Shown one piece after another: positions 12,266 to 21,386 of a stretch of 64,000 nt of DNA. Every line of letters begins with the position of its first letter. The stretch's first letter is position 1. Position numbers and translations under genes: made by a program. This DNA is from an uncultured Pseudohongiella sp. (GTDB lineage: Bacteria > Pseudomonadota > Gammaproteobacteria > Pseudomonadales > Pseudohongiellaceae). The notes under the pieces were generated by a model. It ran no database searches. It was not told where the DNA came from and worked only from the letters and a program-made list of their open reading frames with translations. Location of the stretch: positions 124,001 to 188,000 of the forward strand of contig CACBCS010000002.1 of NCBI GenBank assembly GCA_902537815.1, written 5' to 3'.

Positions 12266-12302
12266 AAAAAACCCGGTTTGCGCGAGAGCCGGGTTTTTTT
12301 TT
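12266..12302 (+). terminator. Rho-independent terminator of the TonB operon
   Basis: The arms AAAAAACCCGG and CCGGGTTTTTT (11 bp) surround a 12-base loop, and the T run continues to nine bases. It closes the DUF3450-to-TPR operon. Being A/T-symmetric it could also work on the minus strand, though no minus-strand gene ends here. Confidence 0.9.
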
Positions 12303-12328
12303 AATTAGGAATCGACGAGAGACAAGCT

Positions 12329-14242
12329 ATGACCACCGAGCGTAAAGCAGAAACACTAGGTTTTGAAACTGAAGCCAAGCAGCTGCTTCATCTGATGATT
12401 CATTCTCTTTACTCAAACAAAGAGATCTTTCTGCGGGAATTGATCTCGAACGCATCAGATGCTGCGGATAAGCTCCGGTTTGAGTCCCTTTCGAATGATG
12501 CGCTCCTTGAGCAGGATGCGGAACTGAGTGTCCGGATAGACTTCGATAAAGACAGTAAAACGGTCACGATTTCAGATAATGGAATAGGTATGTCTCGTGA
12601 AGAAGTTATTACGAATCTTGGCACCATTGCCAAATCAGGCACAGCGCAATTTTTAGAATCCCTCACCGGTGATCAAAGGAAAGACTCTACATTGATCGGG
12701 CAATTTGGAGTGGGATTCTACTCCGCCTTTATCGTGGCGGAGACGGTGGAGGTTCGGACCCGACGCGCTGGTGACCCAGGAGATTCAGCAACACTTTGGC
12801 GCTCAAATGGTGAATCAGAATATTCCATTGAGGAGATAAGCAAGGCTGACAGAGGGACGTCAGTCACACTTTTTCTGAAGGAAGATGAACTTGAATTTGC
12901 GGAGTCCTTCCGCCTTAAAAGCATTGTCAAACGTTATGCGGATCACTTGTCGTTGCCTGTAATGATGCTGAAGGAAAATTATGGCTCTTCTGAGGGTGAT
13001 GATGAAGACGAACTACAATCTCCGGAATATGAAATCGTCAATGATGCAAAAGCCTTGTGGGCTAAAACCCGCTCAGAAGTGAATGAGGATGAATACAAAG
13101 AATTCTATAAGCTGATCTGTCACGATTTCGAAGACCCGCTTCAGTGGAGTCATAACAAGGTCGAAGGCAAATTGGAATATACCAGTCTTCTCTATATTCC
13201 CGGCAGAGCCCCATTTGACCTCTGGAACCGAGAGGCTGCCAGAGGACTGAAGCTATACGTCCAGCGCGTATTCATAATGGATGAAGCGGAGCAGTTTTTG
13301 CCCCTTTATCTGCGCTTCATCAAAGGAGTTGTTGACTCCAACGACATCTCACTTAATGTATCACGTGAAATTCTACAGAAGGACCCGGCCGTTGATTCCA
13401 TGCGCAGTGCCCTAACCAAGCGCTGTCTCGACATGCTGAGTAAGTTGCGTAAAAAAGATCCTGAGAAATATCAATCATTCTGGGACCAGTTCGGACAGGT
13501 GCTTAAGGAAGGTCCCGGAGAAGACTTTGGCAATCGAGAGAAAGTGGCCGGGTTATTGCAATTTTCTACTACTCAGAGCGAAGGCAGTTCTCAGGACCAG
13601 AGTCTGGGAGAATACATCAGCCGGATGAGCAGTGAACAGGACAAAATTTATTATCTGGTCGCAGACTCGCTCAACGCTGCAAAAACAAGCCCCCACCTTG
13701 AAATATTCAAAAAGAAAGGCATTGAGGTCATTTTGATGTATGACCGCATAGATGAGTGGCTAATAAGCCATCTTCGAGAGTTTGGTGGAAAACCACTCCA
13801 GGATATCGCGAGGGGTGAGTTAGACCTTGGTGGTCTCGAGGATGTTAAAGAGAAGAAACTGCAGGAAGAATCCGAGAAAGCCCTGGAAGGCTTAACCGAG
13901 CGAATCAAGACGGTACTGGGCGACCGGGTGGGTGAGGTCAGAGTGACTCACCGCCTGACCGATTCCGCGGCATGCCTGGCAATGGGCGAGGGTGATATGG
14001 GGGCGCAAATGAGAAAAATCATGGAGGCATCTGGGCAGTCGCTACCAGAGTCGAGCCCTCACTTTGAACTCAACCCCCAACATCGTCTGATCGAGAAACT
14101 TAATGATGAACAGGACGAAGAGCGTTTCGAAGATCTTGTAGAAATTATCTTCTGCCAGGCTAGTCTCGCCGAAGGAGGGCAGCTGAAAGACCCGGGAGCT
14201 TTTTCGGCAAGGTTGAATAAGGTTCTTATGCAGATTCAGTGA
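12329..14242 (+). CDS. htpG: Molecular chaperone HtpG (bacterial Hsp90)
   Basis: 637-residue cytosolic ATP-dependent chaperone, family length. Seen in order: the N-terminal GHKL ATPase domain with [20 protein letters not shown], the [12 protein letters not shown] metal/ATP motif and [14 protein letters not shown]; the middle domain (about 235-500) with [18 protein letters not shown]; and a C-terminal dimerisation domain (about 510-637). Preceded by a sigma-32-like promoter at 12240-12265. It converges with argS; the 142 bases between them contain a 16-bp perfect palindrome. Confidence 0.97.
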   Translation: MTTERKAETLGFETEAKQLLHLMIHSLYSNKEIFLRELISNASDAADKLRFESLSNDALLEQDAELSVRIDFDKDSKTVTISDNGIGMSREEVITNLGTIAKSGTAQFLESLTGDQRKDSTLIGQFGVGFYSAFIVAETVEVRTRRAGDPGDSATLWRSNGESEYSIEEISKADRGTSVTLFLKEDELEFAESFRLKSIVKRYADHLSLPVMMLKENYGSSEGDDEDELQSPEYEIVNDAKALWAKTRSEVNEDEYKEFYKLICHDFEDPLQWSHNKVEGKLEYTSLLYIPGRAPFDLWNREAARGLKLYVQRVFIMDEAEQFLPLYLRFIKGVVDSNDISLNVSREILQKDPAVDSMRSALTKRCLDMLSKLRKKDPEKYQSFWDQFGQVLKEGPGEDFGNREKVAGLLQFSTTQSEGSSQDQSLGEYISRMSSEQDKIYYLVADSLNAAKTSPHLEIFKKKGIEVILMYDRIDEWLISHLREFGGKPLQDIARGELDLGGLEDVKEKKLQEESEKALEGLTERIKTVLGDRVGEVRVTHRLTDSAACLAMGEGDMGAQMRKIMEASGQSLPESSPHFELNPQHRLIEKLNDEQDEERFEDLVEIIFCQASLAEGGQLKDPGAFSARLNKVLMQIQ

Positions 14243-14317
14243 CTTGGTTCGGATATCGCTGAACGTAAGACAGTAGGTAATGCGTCCCTCGCGCTTTGTG
14301 TACAGATGTATCAGCGT

Positions 14318-14333
14318 TCTGAGCATGCTCAGA
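14318..14333. repeat. 16-bp perfect palindrome between htpG and argS
   Basis: TCTGAGCATGCTCAGA reads the same on both strands. It lies between the convergent 3' ends of htpG and argS. There is no adjoining T run, so it is not a typical terminator; it could be a protein-binding site or the core of a bidirectional stem. Confidence 0.5.
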
Positions 14334-14384
14334 GGTGATATGAGCCCCTTGTAAGGGAAATGCTGTTCAGAGCCTGGCCAATCT

Positions 14385-16118
14385 CTACATCTGCTCCGGT
14401 GGTGTAATTCCAAGCAGTTCCAGTCCCTGCTGCAGGGTTTCCGCAGTCAACCGGCAAAGCGCCAGACGGGATTCCGCTTGTGAAATCTCTGCTTTGAGAA
14501 TCGGACAATTCTCATAAAATTTCATGAACAGGCCGGAGAGCTCATACAGATAGTTGCACAACTGGTTCGGCATGCAGTCCCGGTCCACGGCCTCGATGAT
14601 TTCTCCCAGCTGAAGCATTTTCAAACACAGCGTACGCTCTTCCGGCTCTGACAAATTTTTGATCGAATCGTAGTTTCCCTCAGGGGCTTTTTTGAGGATG
14701 CTTTTGATCCGAGCATACGCGTACAGAAGATAGGGTGCGGTGTTGCCTTCAAAGGACAGCATTGTGCTCCAGTCAAAAATATAATCGTTGGTGCGATTCT
14801 TGGAAAGATCAGCGTACTTTACGGCACCTATTCCGACTCGCCCCGCTATTTCTCGCCGCTGACTGTCCGGGAGCGTTGGGTTTTTCTCGGTCACCAGCTC
14901 ATACGCCCTCTGCTTGGCTTCCTCCAGCAGTTCGGCCAACTTGACTGTGTCACCGGAGCGGGTTTTGAAGGGGCGACCATCTTTCCCCATCATGGTGCCA
15001 TAAGATACATGCTCCAGACTTAAGTCCTGGTTAGAAAAGCCTGCTGCACGGGCCACTGCAAAAACCTGCTGAAAATGAAGGGACTGACGGGCGTCCACGA
15101 CATACAGAGCTCGCTGTATACTCATTTTGCGTCGTAATCTGATTGCGGCGAGGTCAGTGGTCGAATACAGGTAGCCACCATCTGATTTCTGGACGATTAA
15201 AGGTAAAGGGTCACCGTCTTTACCGGTGAATTCTGGCAAAAACACACACTTGGCGCCCTTAGATTCAGCCAATAGGCCTGTTTTCCGGAGTTCGTCAACG
15301 ATGACACTCAGGTCGTCGTTGTATCGGCTTTCAGCATCAAGATCATTCCGGGTGAGAGTGACATCCAACGCCTCGTAAACCGCTTCGCAGTGTCGGAGGG
15401 ATTCGCCTATGAACATTTCCCAAGCGTTGAGATAATCCTCATCTCCGCCCTGCAATTTAACCACACTGAGTCTGGCTTTTTTGGCGAAGACGGGGTCGTC
15501 ATCAAAACGCTGCTTGGCGTCACGATAAAAACCCTCGAGATCCGCCAGCGCGTTAGGCAGATCGTTGTCCGCTCCTACCGCTTCCTTCATATAGGTAATC
15601 AGCATGCCAAACTGGGTGCCCCAATCGCCCACATGGTTCTGCCGAATTACCGTGTGGCCGCGACGTTCAAGCACTCTGACGATGGCATCCCCGATAATCG
15701 TTCCGCGTAAATGCCCTACATGCATTTCTTTCGCCAGATTCGGCGAGGAGTAATCCACTGCAACCTTAATCGGATTTTCCGCGGGTGGTATAAGCAGGTC
15801 TGGTTCTTGTATCGCGAGAGTTGCCCGTGTTCTGATTTCGCGATCTGACAAAAAGATATTGATGAAACCCGGGCCGCCGATTTCCAGTTTGTCGATCAGG
15901 CTGGGCAGGCCTTGCTCGAGTGATATGATTACCTGTTCTGCCAGATCGCGTGGCTTCATGCCGTGGCGTTTGGCTTCGCTCATGATGCCGTTTGCCTGAT
16001 AGTCGCCAAAACCGGGTTTAGAGGAGGTAATGACATTGGCATTGCAGGATTCAGACTGAGTTGCCTCGGCCATGGCCTCGCCAATTACAGAGTTAAGATA
16101 GTGTTTCAAAGATGCCAT
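14385..16118 (-). CDS. argS: Arginyl-tRNA synthetase
   Basis: Class I aminoacyl-tRNA synthetase, 577 residues, charging tRNA-Arg. It has the N-terminal ArgRS additional domain (MASLKHYLNSVIGEAM...), the ATP-binding HIGH-type motif as HVGH in LAKEMHVGHLRGT, the ArgRS GTMMGKDGRPFKTRSGD stretch that replaces a canonical KMSKS, and a C-terminal anticodon-binding helical domain ending LGITPPEQM. It is divergent from rluC; the start codons are about 106 bases apart. It is usually adjacent to a cell-division-type gene in relatives; that neighbour is missing here. Confidence 0.97.
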   Translation of the reverse strand: MASLKHYLNSVIGEAMAEATQSESCNANVITSSKPGFGDYQANGIMSEAKRHGMKPRDLAEQVIISLEQGLPSLIDKLEIGGPGFINIFLSDREIRTRATLAIQEPDLLIPPAENPIKVAVDYSSPNLAKEMHVGHLRGTIIGDAIVRVLERRGHTVIRQNHVGDWGTQFGMLITYMKEAVGADNDLPNALADLEGFYRDAKQRFDDDPVFAKKARLSVVKLQGGDEDYLNAWEMFIGESLRHCEAVYEALDVTLTRNDLDAESRYNDDLSVIVDELRKTGLLAESKGAKCVFLPEFTGKDGDPLPLIVQKSDGGYLYSTTDLAAIRLRRKMSIQRALYVVDARQSLHFQQVFAVARAAGFSNQDLSLEHVSYGTMMGKDGRPFKTRSGDTVKLAELLEEAKQRAYELVTEKNPTLPDSQRREIAGRVGIGAVKYADLSKNRTNDYIFDWSTMLSFEGNTAPYLLYAYARIKSILKKAPEGNYDSIKNLSEPEERTLCLKMLQLGEIIEAVDRDCMPNQLCNYLYELSGLFMKFYENCPILKAEISQAESRLALCRLTAETLQQGLELLGITPPEQM

Positions 16119-16224
16119 GCCAGAAAATATCCTAGACCTTCACGTGCGGCGCATTGTACACCATCTCGGACAGGCGGGTTTGCTGTACACTTTAATAATA
16201 TCGGCTTCTCAGCGGAGTTTTCAC

Positions 16225-17193
16225 TTGGATAATACGACTACAGTCCGGACGGTTCAGGTTACCGAGAAATCTTCGGATCAGCGCTTGGATAATTTCCTGC
16301 TCCGCGAGCTCAAAGGCGTGCCACGTACCCGTATTTATCGACTGATCAGGCGCGGTGAGGTGCGCGTAAATAAGAAGCGGGCGAAGCCGGAAACACGACT
16401 CACCGCCGGTGACAAGGTGCGAATCCCGCCTTTGTTTTTACCTGATTCTCCGGAACTGCCAAAACCGTCGCCAGGGCTGGCTGGGCTTCTTGAGCAGTCC
16501 ATTCTTCATGAGGATGACAATCTGTTGGTCTTGAATAAGCCACCGGGATTGGCTGTCCACCAGGGGACGGGGATCAGACTCGGGCTGATAGAGGCTATCA
16601 GGCAAATTCGTCCAAACTGGCGCGACGCGGAACTGGCCCACCGGTTGGACCGTGACACCTCTGGAGTGTTGATCGTGTGCAAAAATTCGCGGACCTTGCG
16701 GAACATACAGGGACAGTTCAAAGAGAAACGCATCGAGAAGCGCTATCACGCGCTCGTTCAAGGGCGTTGGCCTGACACTGTCTCTGAAATCAAGGCGCCT
16801 TTAACTCGCGTGCTGGTTGAGTCCGGAGAGCGTTTTGTCCAGGTTGATCCGGCTGGCAAGCCCTCCACGACCCGTTTTGCAATACTTGAGCAGTTTCCTT
16901 CAGCCACCCTGTTGGAAGCGACTCCGGTGACCGGGAGAACGCATCAAATACGTGTGCATTGTCAGCAGGCGGGCCACCCCATTCTTGGGGACTCCAAATA
17001 CGGCGTGCTCGCGCGGCGAGAGGAGGGCAAATCAGGGACCGAGGCTAGCGCGAAATATCTCTGCTTGCATGCTGCCGAACTTAAATTTCGGCTGCCGGGG
17101 ACCGATTCGCTGTTTCAGGTCAGTGCGCCCTGGGATAAGAGTTTTGCAGCGCAGGTTTCGAGATTTCGGAAAATTCTCTCAAATTCAGATTGA
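16225..17193 (+). CDS. rluC: 23S rRNA pseudouridine synthase RluC
   Basis: Converts specific uridines (in E. coli 955, 2504, 2580) of 23S rRNA to pseudouridine. It has an N-terminal S4 RNA-binding domain (about 15-75, QRLDNFLLRELKG ... GEVRVNKKRAKPE) and the RluA-type catalytic domain with the active Asp in AHRLDRDTSGVL and the GRTHQIRVH motif. The frame is open from 16117, but the segment before 16225 does not resemble the family; the TTG at 16225 has AGCGGAG seven bases upstream and gives 322 residues with the alignment expected of RluC. First gene of the yceD-rpmF-plsX-fab block; in many relatives rne lies upstream, here argS does. Confidence 0.93.
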   Translation: MDNTTTVRTVQVTEKSSDQRLDNFLLRELKGVPRTRIYRLIRRGEVRVNKKRAKPETRLTAGDKVRIPPLFLPDSPELPKPSPGLAGLLEQSILHEDDNLLVLNKPPGLAVHQGTGIRLGLIEAIRQIRPNWRDAELAHRLDRDTSGVLIVCKNSRTLRNIQGQFKEKRIEKRYHALVQGRWPDTVSEIKAPLTRVLVESGERFVQVDPAGKPSTTRFAILEQFPSATLLEATPVTGRTHQIRVHCQQAGHPILGDSKYGVLARREEGKSGTEASAKYLCLHAAELKFRLPGTDSLFQVSAPWDKSFAAQVSRFRKILSNSD

Positions 17194-17272
17194 TAGACGC
17201 GCTTTTTGGATGAGATCTCATGAAGATTTTGGCTTTGACAGACCCCATTTCTCGCCCTATTATTGCGCGCCT

Positions 17273-17860
17273 ATGACTGATGCCGGAGACTCAGACCTTT
17301 CCGCTTCAGCGGTCCGAGGGATCAGCAGTCCACTGCCGCTTTATATCGATATACGAAAAGCCTTCGATCTGGAGTCGTTATTCGAAGGTTCCTGCAGCCT
17401 CGAGCGTTTGCCGCGCTTCGCGGATTGTCTGGCCAGTTCGGACGGAGAGGTAAGCGGCAAACTACGCTTTGGGTCAATCGGGACGGGCCGTCGAGTGATC
17501 ACCGGTTCGGTGTCCGCTACCGTAGAGGTCGTTTGCCAAAGGTGTTTAGAGCCGCTTTCACTGGAACTTGCGGATACAATCCAGCTGGCGCTGGTGGAGA
17601 GTGAAAGCCAGATCGATTCACTTGAAGCGGCATGGGACCCCTGGATGGTTGATGGTCCAAAGATTTCCATTGCCAGCCTGCTCGAAGAGCAGTTGATGTT
17701 ATGTATGCCCCTGGTGAGCTATCACCGGGATGAGCGGTGTGTCAAAGCTCTGGAGTATCAGCAGCGAAAGGAGCCGCTAGATGACAGCAGCGGGGACAGG
17801 GCTGCCCAGAACCCTTTTGAAGTACTTAAAGTACTTCAAAAAAATGACGACGCACCCTGA
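17273..17860 (+). CDS. yceD: YceD family protein (DUF177, large ribosomal RNA accumulation protein)
   Basis: Member of the YceD/DUF177 family encoded next to rpmF in most bacteria and linked to 23S rRNA accumulation. The 195-residue frame from ATG 17273 shows the core from LPLYIDIRKAFD, a CQRC motif (VVCQRCLEPLSLEL) and a later DERCVKAL cysteine. Length is slightly above the usual about 175. The start is uncertain: the frame stays open into rluC, a second in-frame ATG exists at 17210, and neither has a clear Shine-Dalgarno. rpmF follows after 41 bases. Confidence 0.9.
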   Translation: MTDAGDSDLSASAVRGISSPLPLYIDIRKAFDLESLFEGSCSLERLPRFADCLASSDGEVSGKLRFGSIGTGRRVITGSVSATVEVVCQRCLEPLSLELADTIQLALVESESQIDSLEAAWDPWMVDGPKISIASLLEEQLMLCMPLVSYHRDERCVKALEYQQRKEPLDDSSGDRAAQNPFEVLKVLQKNDDAP

Positions 17861-17901
17861 TGTGAAAAAAAGTTTAGCTATTTCGGAATTGGAGAACAAA
17901 G

Positions 17902-18081
17902 ATGGCTGTACAAAAAAATAAGGTAACTCGCTCTAAGCGAGACAAGCGGCGAACGCACGACTCGCTGTCGGGTCCCACTCTGGCTACTGATCCAACATCC
18001 GGTGAGCGGCATCGTCGCCACCATGTAACGGCTGACGGCTTCTACAAAGGAAAGAAAGTTCTCGATCTTGGCGACGACTGA
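17902..18081 (+). CDS. rpmF: 50S ribosomal protein L32
   Basis: 59-residue basic protein reading [20 protein letters not shown] at the N terminus, with the [20 protein letters not shown] stretch, a clear L32. It is a structural protein of the large ribosomal subunit. ATG 17902 has a TGGAG Shine-Dalgarno. It ends 2 bases before the plsX start, the conserved rpmF-plsX coupling. The Cys4 zinc-type variant of L32 is not present; this is the zinc-independent-looking form. Confidence 0.96.
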   Translation: MAVQKNKVTRSKRDKRRTHDSLSGPTLATDPTSGERHRRHHVTADGFYKGKKVLDLGDD

Positions 18082-18083
18082 TT

Positions 18084-19106
18084 TTGTCTGCCCCGAGGCG
18101 CATCGCAGTTGATGCGATGGGAGGGGACTGTGGCGTTTCAGTCACGGTTCCGGCGTCAGTCCGCGCATTGCAAAAACACAGCGATCTTCAGCTGGATCTG
18201 GTTGGTGATAAAAACCTGATCGGCCCTCTGCTGCAGGACGTGCCCCAGCCGGTTGTCAGCCGGCTCAGGCTTATTCATAGCACTCAGCGTATTCCCGCAG
18301 GTAAGCGCCCACAAAGCGTTCTGCGTGCTTCCCGAGACTCTTCACTCTACCTTGCGGTCGACCTTGTCAAACAAGGTAAAGTCGGCGCGATGGTCAGCGC
18401 CGGCGACACCGGTGCTTTGCTACTGATTGGTCGCCATCTGCTGAAAGCACTGAGTGGCATCAACAAACCTGCGATTCTGGCTACCCTGCCCAGCGTGTCC
18501 GAGCCATGTTATCTGCTCGATGTCGGGGCAAATCCGGAGTGTGATTTCCAGCAGCTTTTTCAATTTGCTGTCATGGGGGCCGTCCTGGCTGAATCTTTAG
18601 GGCGCTCGGTATCGAGGGTAGGTCTTTTGAACATTGGATCTGAAGACTATAAGGGCAGTTCGGCCGTGCTCCAGACCGCCGCCGTTCTTGAGCAGTGCGC
18701 TGACCTGAATTACATCGGATTCATCGAGGCCAATGAACTGTTCGAAGGCGCTGCTGAGGTAGTGGTGTGCGACGGCTTCGTGGGTAATGTTACGATCAAA
18801 TCCAGTGCGGGGGTGGCGAACATGCTCAGTAAGCTGCTCGACCGGGCAACATCAACCGCCGAGCAGCATCCGTTGATTTGTAGCCTTTCCGGACAACTGA
18901 ATCTGCAAAGATTTAACGGGGCGAGTTTGTTGGGATTGCAGGGTAGCGTGGTGAAGAGTCACGGTAATGCCACGGCTGAAGGTTTTTTTTACGCGATCGA
19001 ACAAGCTATCCGTGAGATTGATCATGGAATTCCTCAGCTCATCGGTAAACGTGTGGCTGACATTATGTCATCCAATCAGGGCCTACTGACAGGTGCTAAA
19101 AACTAG
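18084..19106 (+). CDS. plsX: Phosphate acyltransferase PlsX
   Basis: 340-residue peripheral membrane enzyme that makes acyl-phosphate from acyl-ACP for phospholipid synthesis. Family segments: IAVDAMGGDCGVSVTVPA at the N terminus, MVSAGDTGALL, LLDVGANPEC, LNIGSEDYKG and the C-terminal GNATAEGFFYAIEQAIRE. The start is a TTG only two bases after the rpmF stop with no strong ribosome-binding site, which suggests translation is coupled to rpmF. fabD follows. Confidence 0.96.
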   Translation: MSAPRRIAVDAMGGDCGVSVTVPASVRALQKHSDLQLDLVGDKNLIGPLLQDVPQPVVSRLRLIHSTQRIPAGKRPQSVLRASRDSSLYLAVDLVKQGKVGAMVSAGDTGALLLIGRHLLKALSGINKPAILATLPSVSEPCYLLDVGANPECDFQQLFQFAVMGAVLAESLGRSVSRVGLLNIGSEDYKGSSAVLQTAAVLEQCADLNYIGFIEANELFEGAAEVVVCDGFVGNVTIKSSAGVANMLSKLLDRATSTAEQHPLICSLSGQLNLQRFNGASLLGLQGSVVKSHGNATAEGFFYAIEQAIREIDHGIPQLIGKRVADIMSSNQGLLTGAKN

Positions 19107-19122
19107 TTTCAGGAGAGTCGAT

Positions 19123-20061
19123 ATGGCGAAAATCGGATTTGTGTTTCCAGGTCAAGGGTCGCAGAAGCAAGGCATGTTGGCGGACCTTGCTGCAGAAAAT
19201 CCGGTCGTGTTAGATACTTTTACTCGCGCTTCAGAGGTGTTGAGTGAGGATTTGTGGCGTATTTGCCAGTCGGATCCAGAGGGCTCTCTGAATCTGACGG
19301 AAATCACGCAGCCAGCGTTACTGGCTGCCTCTGTGGCCATTGGCAGGCTGTGGTTTGATCGCGGTGGACCCCGACCTGCAGTCATGTCGGGGCATTCTCT
19401 CGGGGAATATTCTGCGCTGGTGCTAGCGGGTGCACTTGCATTTGAAGATGCGATTGCAGTGGTTCGTCAGCGAGGTCAATTCATGCAGGAGGCCGTGGGT
19501 CCGGGCGAAGGAAAGATGGCAGCAATTGTGGGTCTGGAAGATGCCAAGCTCATCGAAATTTGCGCGCGTGCTGAATCAATCGGGACAGTGTCCGCGGCCA
19601 ATTTCAATTCTCCCGGTCAGATCGTGATAGCCGGTGAGTCGGCTGCGGTGGATTGCGCCATGCAATGGTGCAAAGAGGCGGGGGCGAAGCGTGCGCTCCC
19701 GTTGAATGTTAGCGTCCCGTCACATTGTCCTCTAATGAAGCCGGCCGCGGAAGCGCTTGCTGAGGTGCTTGCCGGCATAGCGTTTGCAAAGCCTGATATC
19801 CCGGTGGTGCAGAACGTAAGTGGCACAATCCAGACAGAACCGCAGCAGATCAAGGACAATCTTGTGAGGCAGCTACACAAACCGGTTTTATGGGTAGATT
19901 GCGTCAGGGCCATACACGAAGCCGGCGCGCAGAAGCTGGTGGAAGTAGGCCCGGGCAGGGTTTTATGCGGGCTGGTCAAACGCATTGAGCCGGAACTCGG
20001 TTGCATGCCGAGTGAAGATCCGCAGGATTTTGACAGTCTCGTGATGGAAGTAGCGGGCTAG
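19123..20061 (+). CDS. fabD: Malonyl-CoA:ACP transacylase
   Basis: Transfers malonyl from CoA to acyl carrier protein, supplying extender units for fatty-acid synthesis. 312 residues; FVFPGQGSQKQGM near the N terminus, nucleophile Ser92 in GHSLGEYSAL, and a conserved His within VPSHCPLMKPA. The frame opens at 19093 inside plsX, but ATG 19123 has CAGGAGAG upstream and matches the family N terminus MAKIGFVFPG. Followed by fabG after 49 bases. Confidence 0.97.
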   Translation: MAKIGFVFPGQGSQKQGMLADLAAENPVVLDTFTRASEVLSEDLWRICQSDPEGSLNLTEITQPALLAASVAIGRLWFDRGGPRPAVMSGHSLGEYSALVLAGALAFEDAIAVVRQRGQFMQEAVGPGEGKMAAIVGLEDAKLIEICARAESIGTVSAANFNSPGQIVIAGESAAVDCAMQWCKEAGAKRALPLNVSVPSHCPLMKPAAEALAEVLAGIAFAKPDIPVVQNVSGTIQTEPQQIKDNLVRQLHKPVLWVDCVRAIHEAGAQKLVEVGPGRVLCGLVKRIEPELGCMPSEDPQDFDSLVMEVAG

Positions 20062-20110
20062 TATTGAGAGCGGGCCGTGTCTGGGGATACATGGAAATTT
20101 AGGAGAAGCG

Positions 20111-20854
20111 ATGACTGAAGATAGGAAGATAGCGCTGATAACCGGAGCCAGTCGCGGCATTGGACAAGCCACCGCCTTGGCATTAGGTCACCAGGGTATG
20201 TTTGTTGCTGGTACAGCGACCACTGAAGCCGGTGCAGAAGCGATTACAGCGCTTTTGCGTGAGGAAGGCGTCGAGGGGCAAGGCCTGGTTGCGGATGTCT
20301 GTGATGCAGACTCTGTGGCCGCACTGTTAGAGGAGATCGCAACCCTCGTCGGTTTGCCGGTTGTGGTCGTCAACAATGCTGGGGTTACCCGGGATAATCT
20401 GCTTTTGAGAATGAAATCTGAAGAGTGGGATGCCGTGGTAAATACCAATCTGAATTCAATGTACAGAGTGTGTAAGGCGTGTCTGAAAGGCATGACCAAG
20501 GCGCGATTTGGCCGCATTATCAATATCTCTTCCGTGGTTGGGTCCAGCGGAAACGCCGGCCAAACGAACTATGCGGCGACGAAAGCTGGCATTGAAGGGT
20601 TTACACGATCCCTGGCCAAAGAAATCGGCTCCCGCGGCATTACGGTTAATGCTGTTGCTCCGGGCTTCATTGAGACCGATATGACAGATACCCTCCCGGA
20701 AGAGCAAAAACTAGCCCTGCTGGGGCAGGTGCCGCTGGGTAGGTTGGGCCGGCCAGAGGAGATTGCGGCCGTTGTCGCTTTTCTTGCCTCTGATCAAGGC
20801 AGTTACATCACCGGTGAAACCCTGCACGTTAATGGCGGAATGTATATGGCCTGA
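20111..20854 (+). CDS. fabG: 3-oxoacyl-ACP reductase
   Basis: NADPH-dependent short-chain dehydrogenase of the elongation cycle, 247 residues. Cofactor motif TGASRGIGQA at 11-20, NNAG at 88-91, catalytic Ser140/141, Tyr154 and Lys158 (YAATK), and C-terminal VAPGFIETDMT and GETLHVNGGMYMA typical of FabG. TAGGAG is the ribosome-binding site. It lies between fabD and acpP, as in E. coli. Confidence 0.97.
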   Translation: MTEDRKIALITGASRGIGQATALALGHQGMFVAGTATTEAGAEAITALLREEGVEGQGLVADVCDADSVAALLEEIATLVGLPVVVVNNAGVTRDNLLLRMKSEEWDAVVNTNLNSMYRVCKACLKGMTKARFGRIINISSVVGSSGNAGQTNYAATKAGIEGFTRSLAKEIGSRGITVNAVAPGFIETDMTDTLPEEQKLALLGQVPLGRLGRPEEIAAVVAFLASDQGSYITGETLHVNGGMYMA

Positions 20855-20931
20855 CTGAGAGCGCGGCGTCATTTGTATTTGTTTGAATTGCTTGCAAAAT
20901 TTGGCGAAAACGAAATATTTTGCGATAGACA

Positions 20932-20959
20932 TTACATTGCCTGCATTTCGCGGTAGAAT
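20932..20959 (+). promoter_or_regulatory. Possible sigma-70 promoter for acpP
   Basis: TTACAT (20932-20937) and TAGAAT (20954-20959) with a 16-base spacer, in an A/T-rich stretch about 100 bases before the acpP start. ACP is made at far higher levels than the other Fab enzymes, so a dedicated promoter here is expected; the -35 match is only moderate. Confidence 0.4.
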
Positions 20960-21059
20960 TGCGCCCTCTGAGAAATAGCGGCAGAGTGGATCTGGCAATT
21001 ATGCCGGCAAATTAGAATAAAAAGCTATTAAGAACAAAGAGTTAGGAGTTTTATGACTT

Positions 21060-21293
21060 ATGAGCAGCATCGAAGAGCGCGTTAAGAAAATCGTCTGCGA
21101 ACAGCTAGGCGTAAAAGAGGATGAAGTTAAACCCTCTGCATCCTTTGTCGAAGACCTAGGCGCTGATTCACTCGATACCGTTGAGCTGGTGATGGCCCTT
21201 GAAGAGGAGTTCGAAACAGAAATTCCGGACGAAGAAGCTGAGAATATCACCACTGTGCAGCTCGCGATTGATTACATCAACGCGCATCTCTAA
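21060..21293 (+). CDS. acpP: Acyl carrier protein
   Basis: 77-residue acidic carrier; Ser37 in the [10 protein letters not shown] motif receives the phosphopantetheine arm. The sequence is close to the gammaproteobacterial consensus ([18 protein letters not shown]). Oddity: AGGAG at 21044-21048 is only 4 bases from an out-of-frame ATG at 21053 and 11 bases from the true ATG at 21060; the first ATG opens a 10-codon frame that ends inside acpP. Followed by a strong terminator. Confidence 0.98.
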   Translation: MSSIEERVKKIVCEQLGVKEDEVKPSASFVEDLGADSLDTVELVMALEEEFETEIPDEEAENITTVQLAIDYINAHL

Positions 21294-21316
21294 ACAGACA
21301 CCCGAGATTAAATATG

Positions 21317-21356
21317 AAGCTACTCCGGATCGGTCCGGGGTAGCTTTTCTTTATTA
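21317..21356 (+). terminator. Terminator after acpP
   Basis: Stem AAGCTACTCCGGA / TCCGGGGTAGCTT (13 bp with one G-T pair), TCGG tetraloop, followed by TTCTTTATT. It separates acpP from fabF, so readthrough or a separate promoter would be needed for fabF; this is consistent with acpP being transcribed in excess. Confidence 0.88.
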
Positions 21357-21386
21357 GGCAACAGAAGAATATTCGGAGCTTTCTCA

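Noticed and set aside
16117-16224. N-terminal extension of rluC
   Set aside because: It overlaps the argS start and does not match RluC; TTG 16225 has a ribosome-binding site at proper spacing.
16952-17272. N-terminal extension of yceD into rluC
   Set aside because: The added region overlaps rluC and does not resemble YceD.
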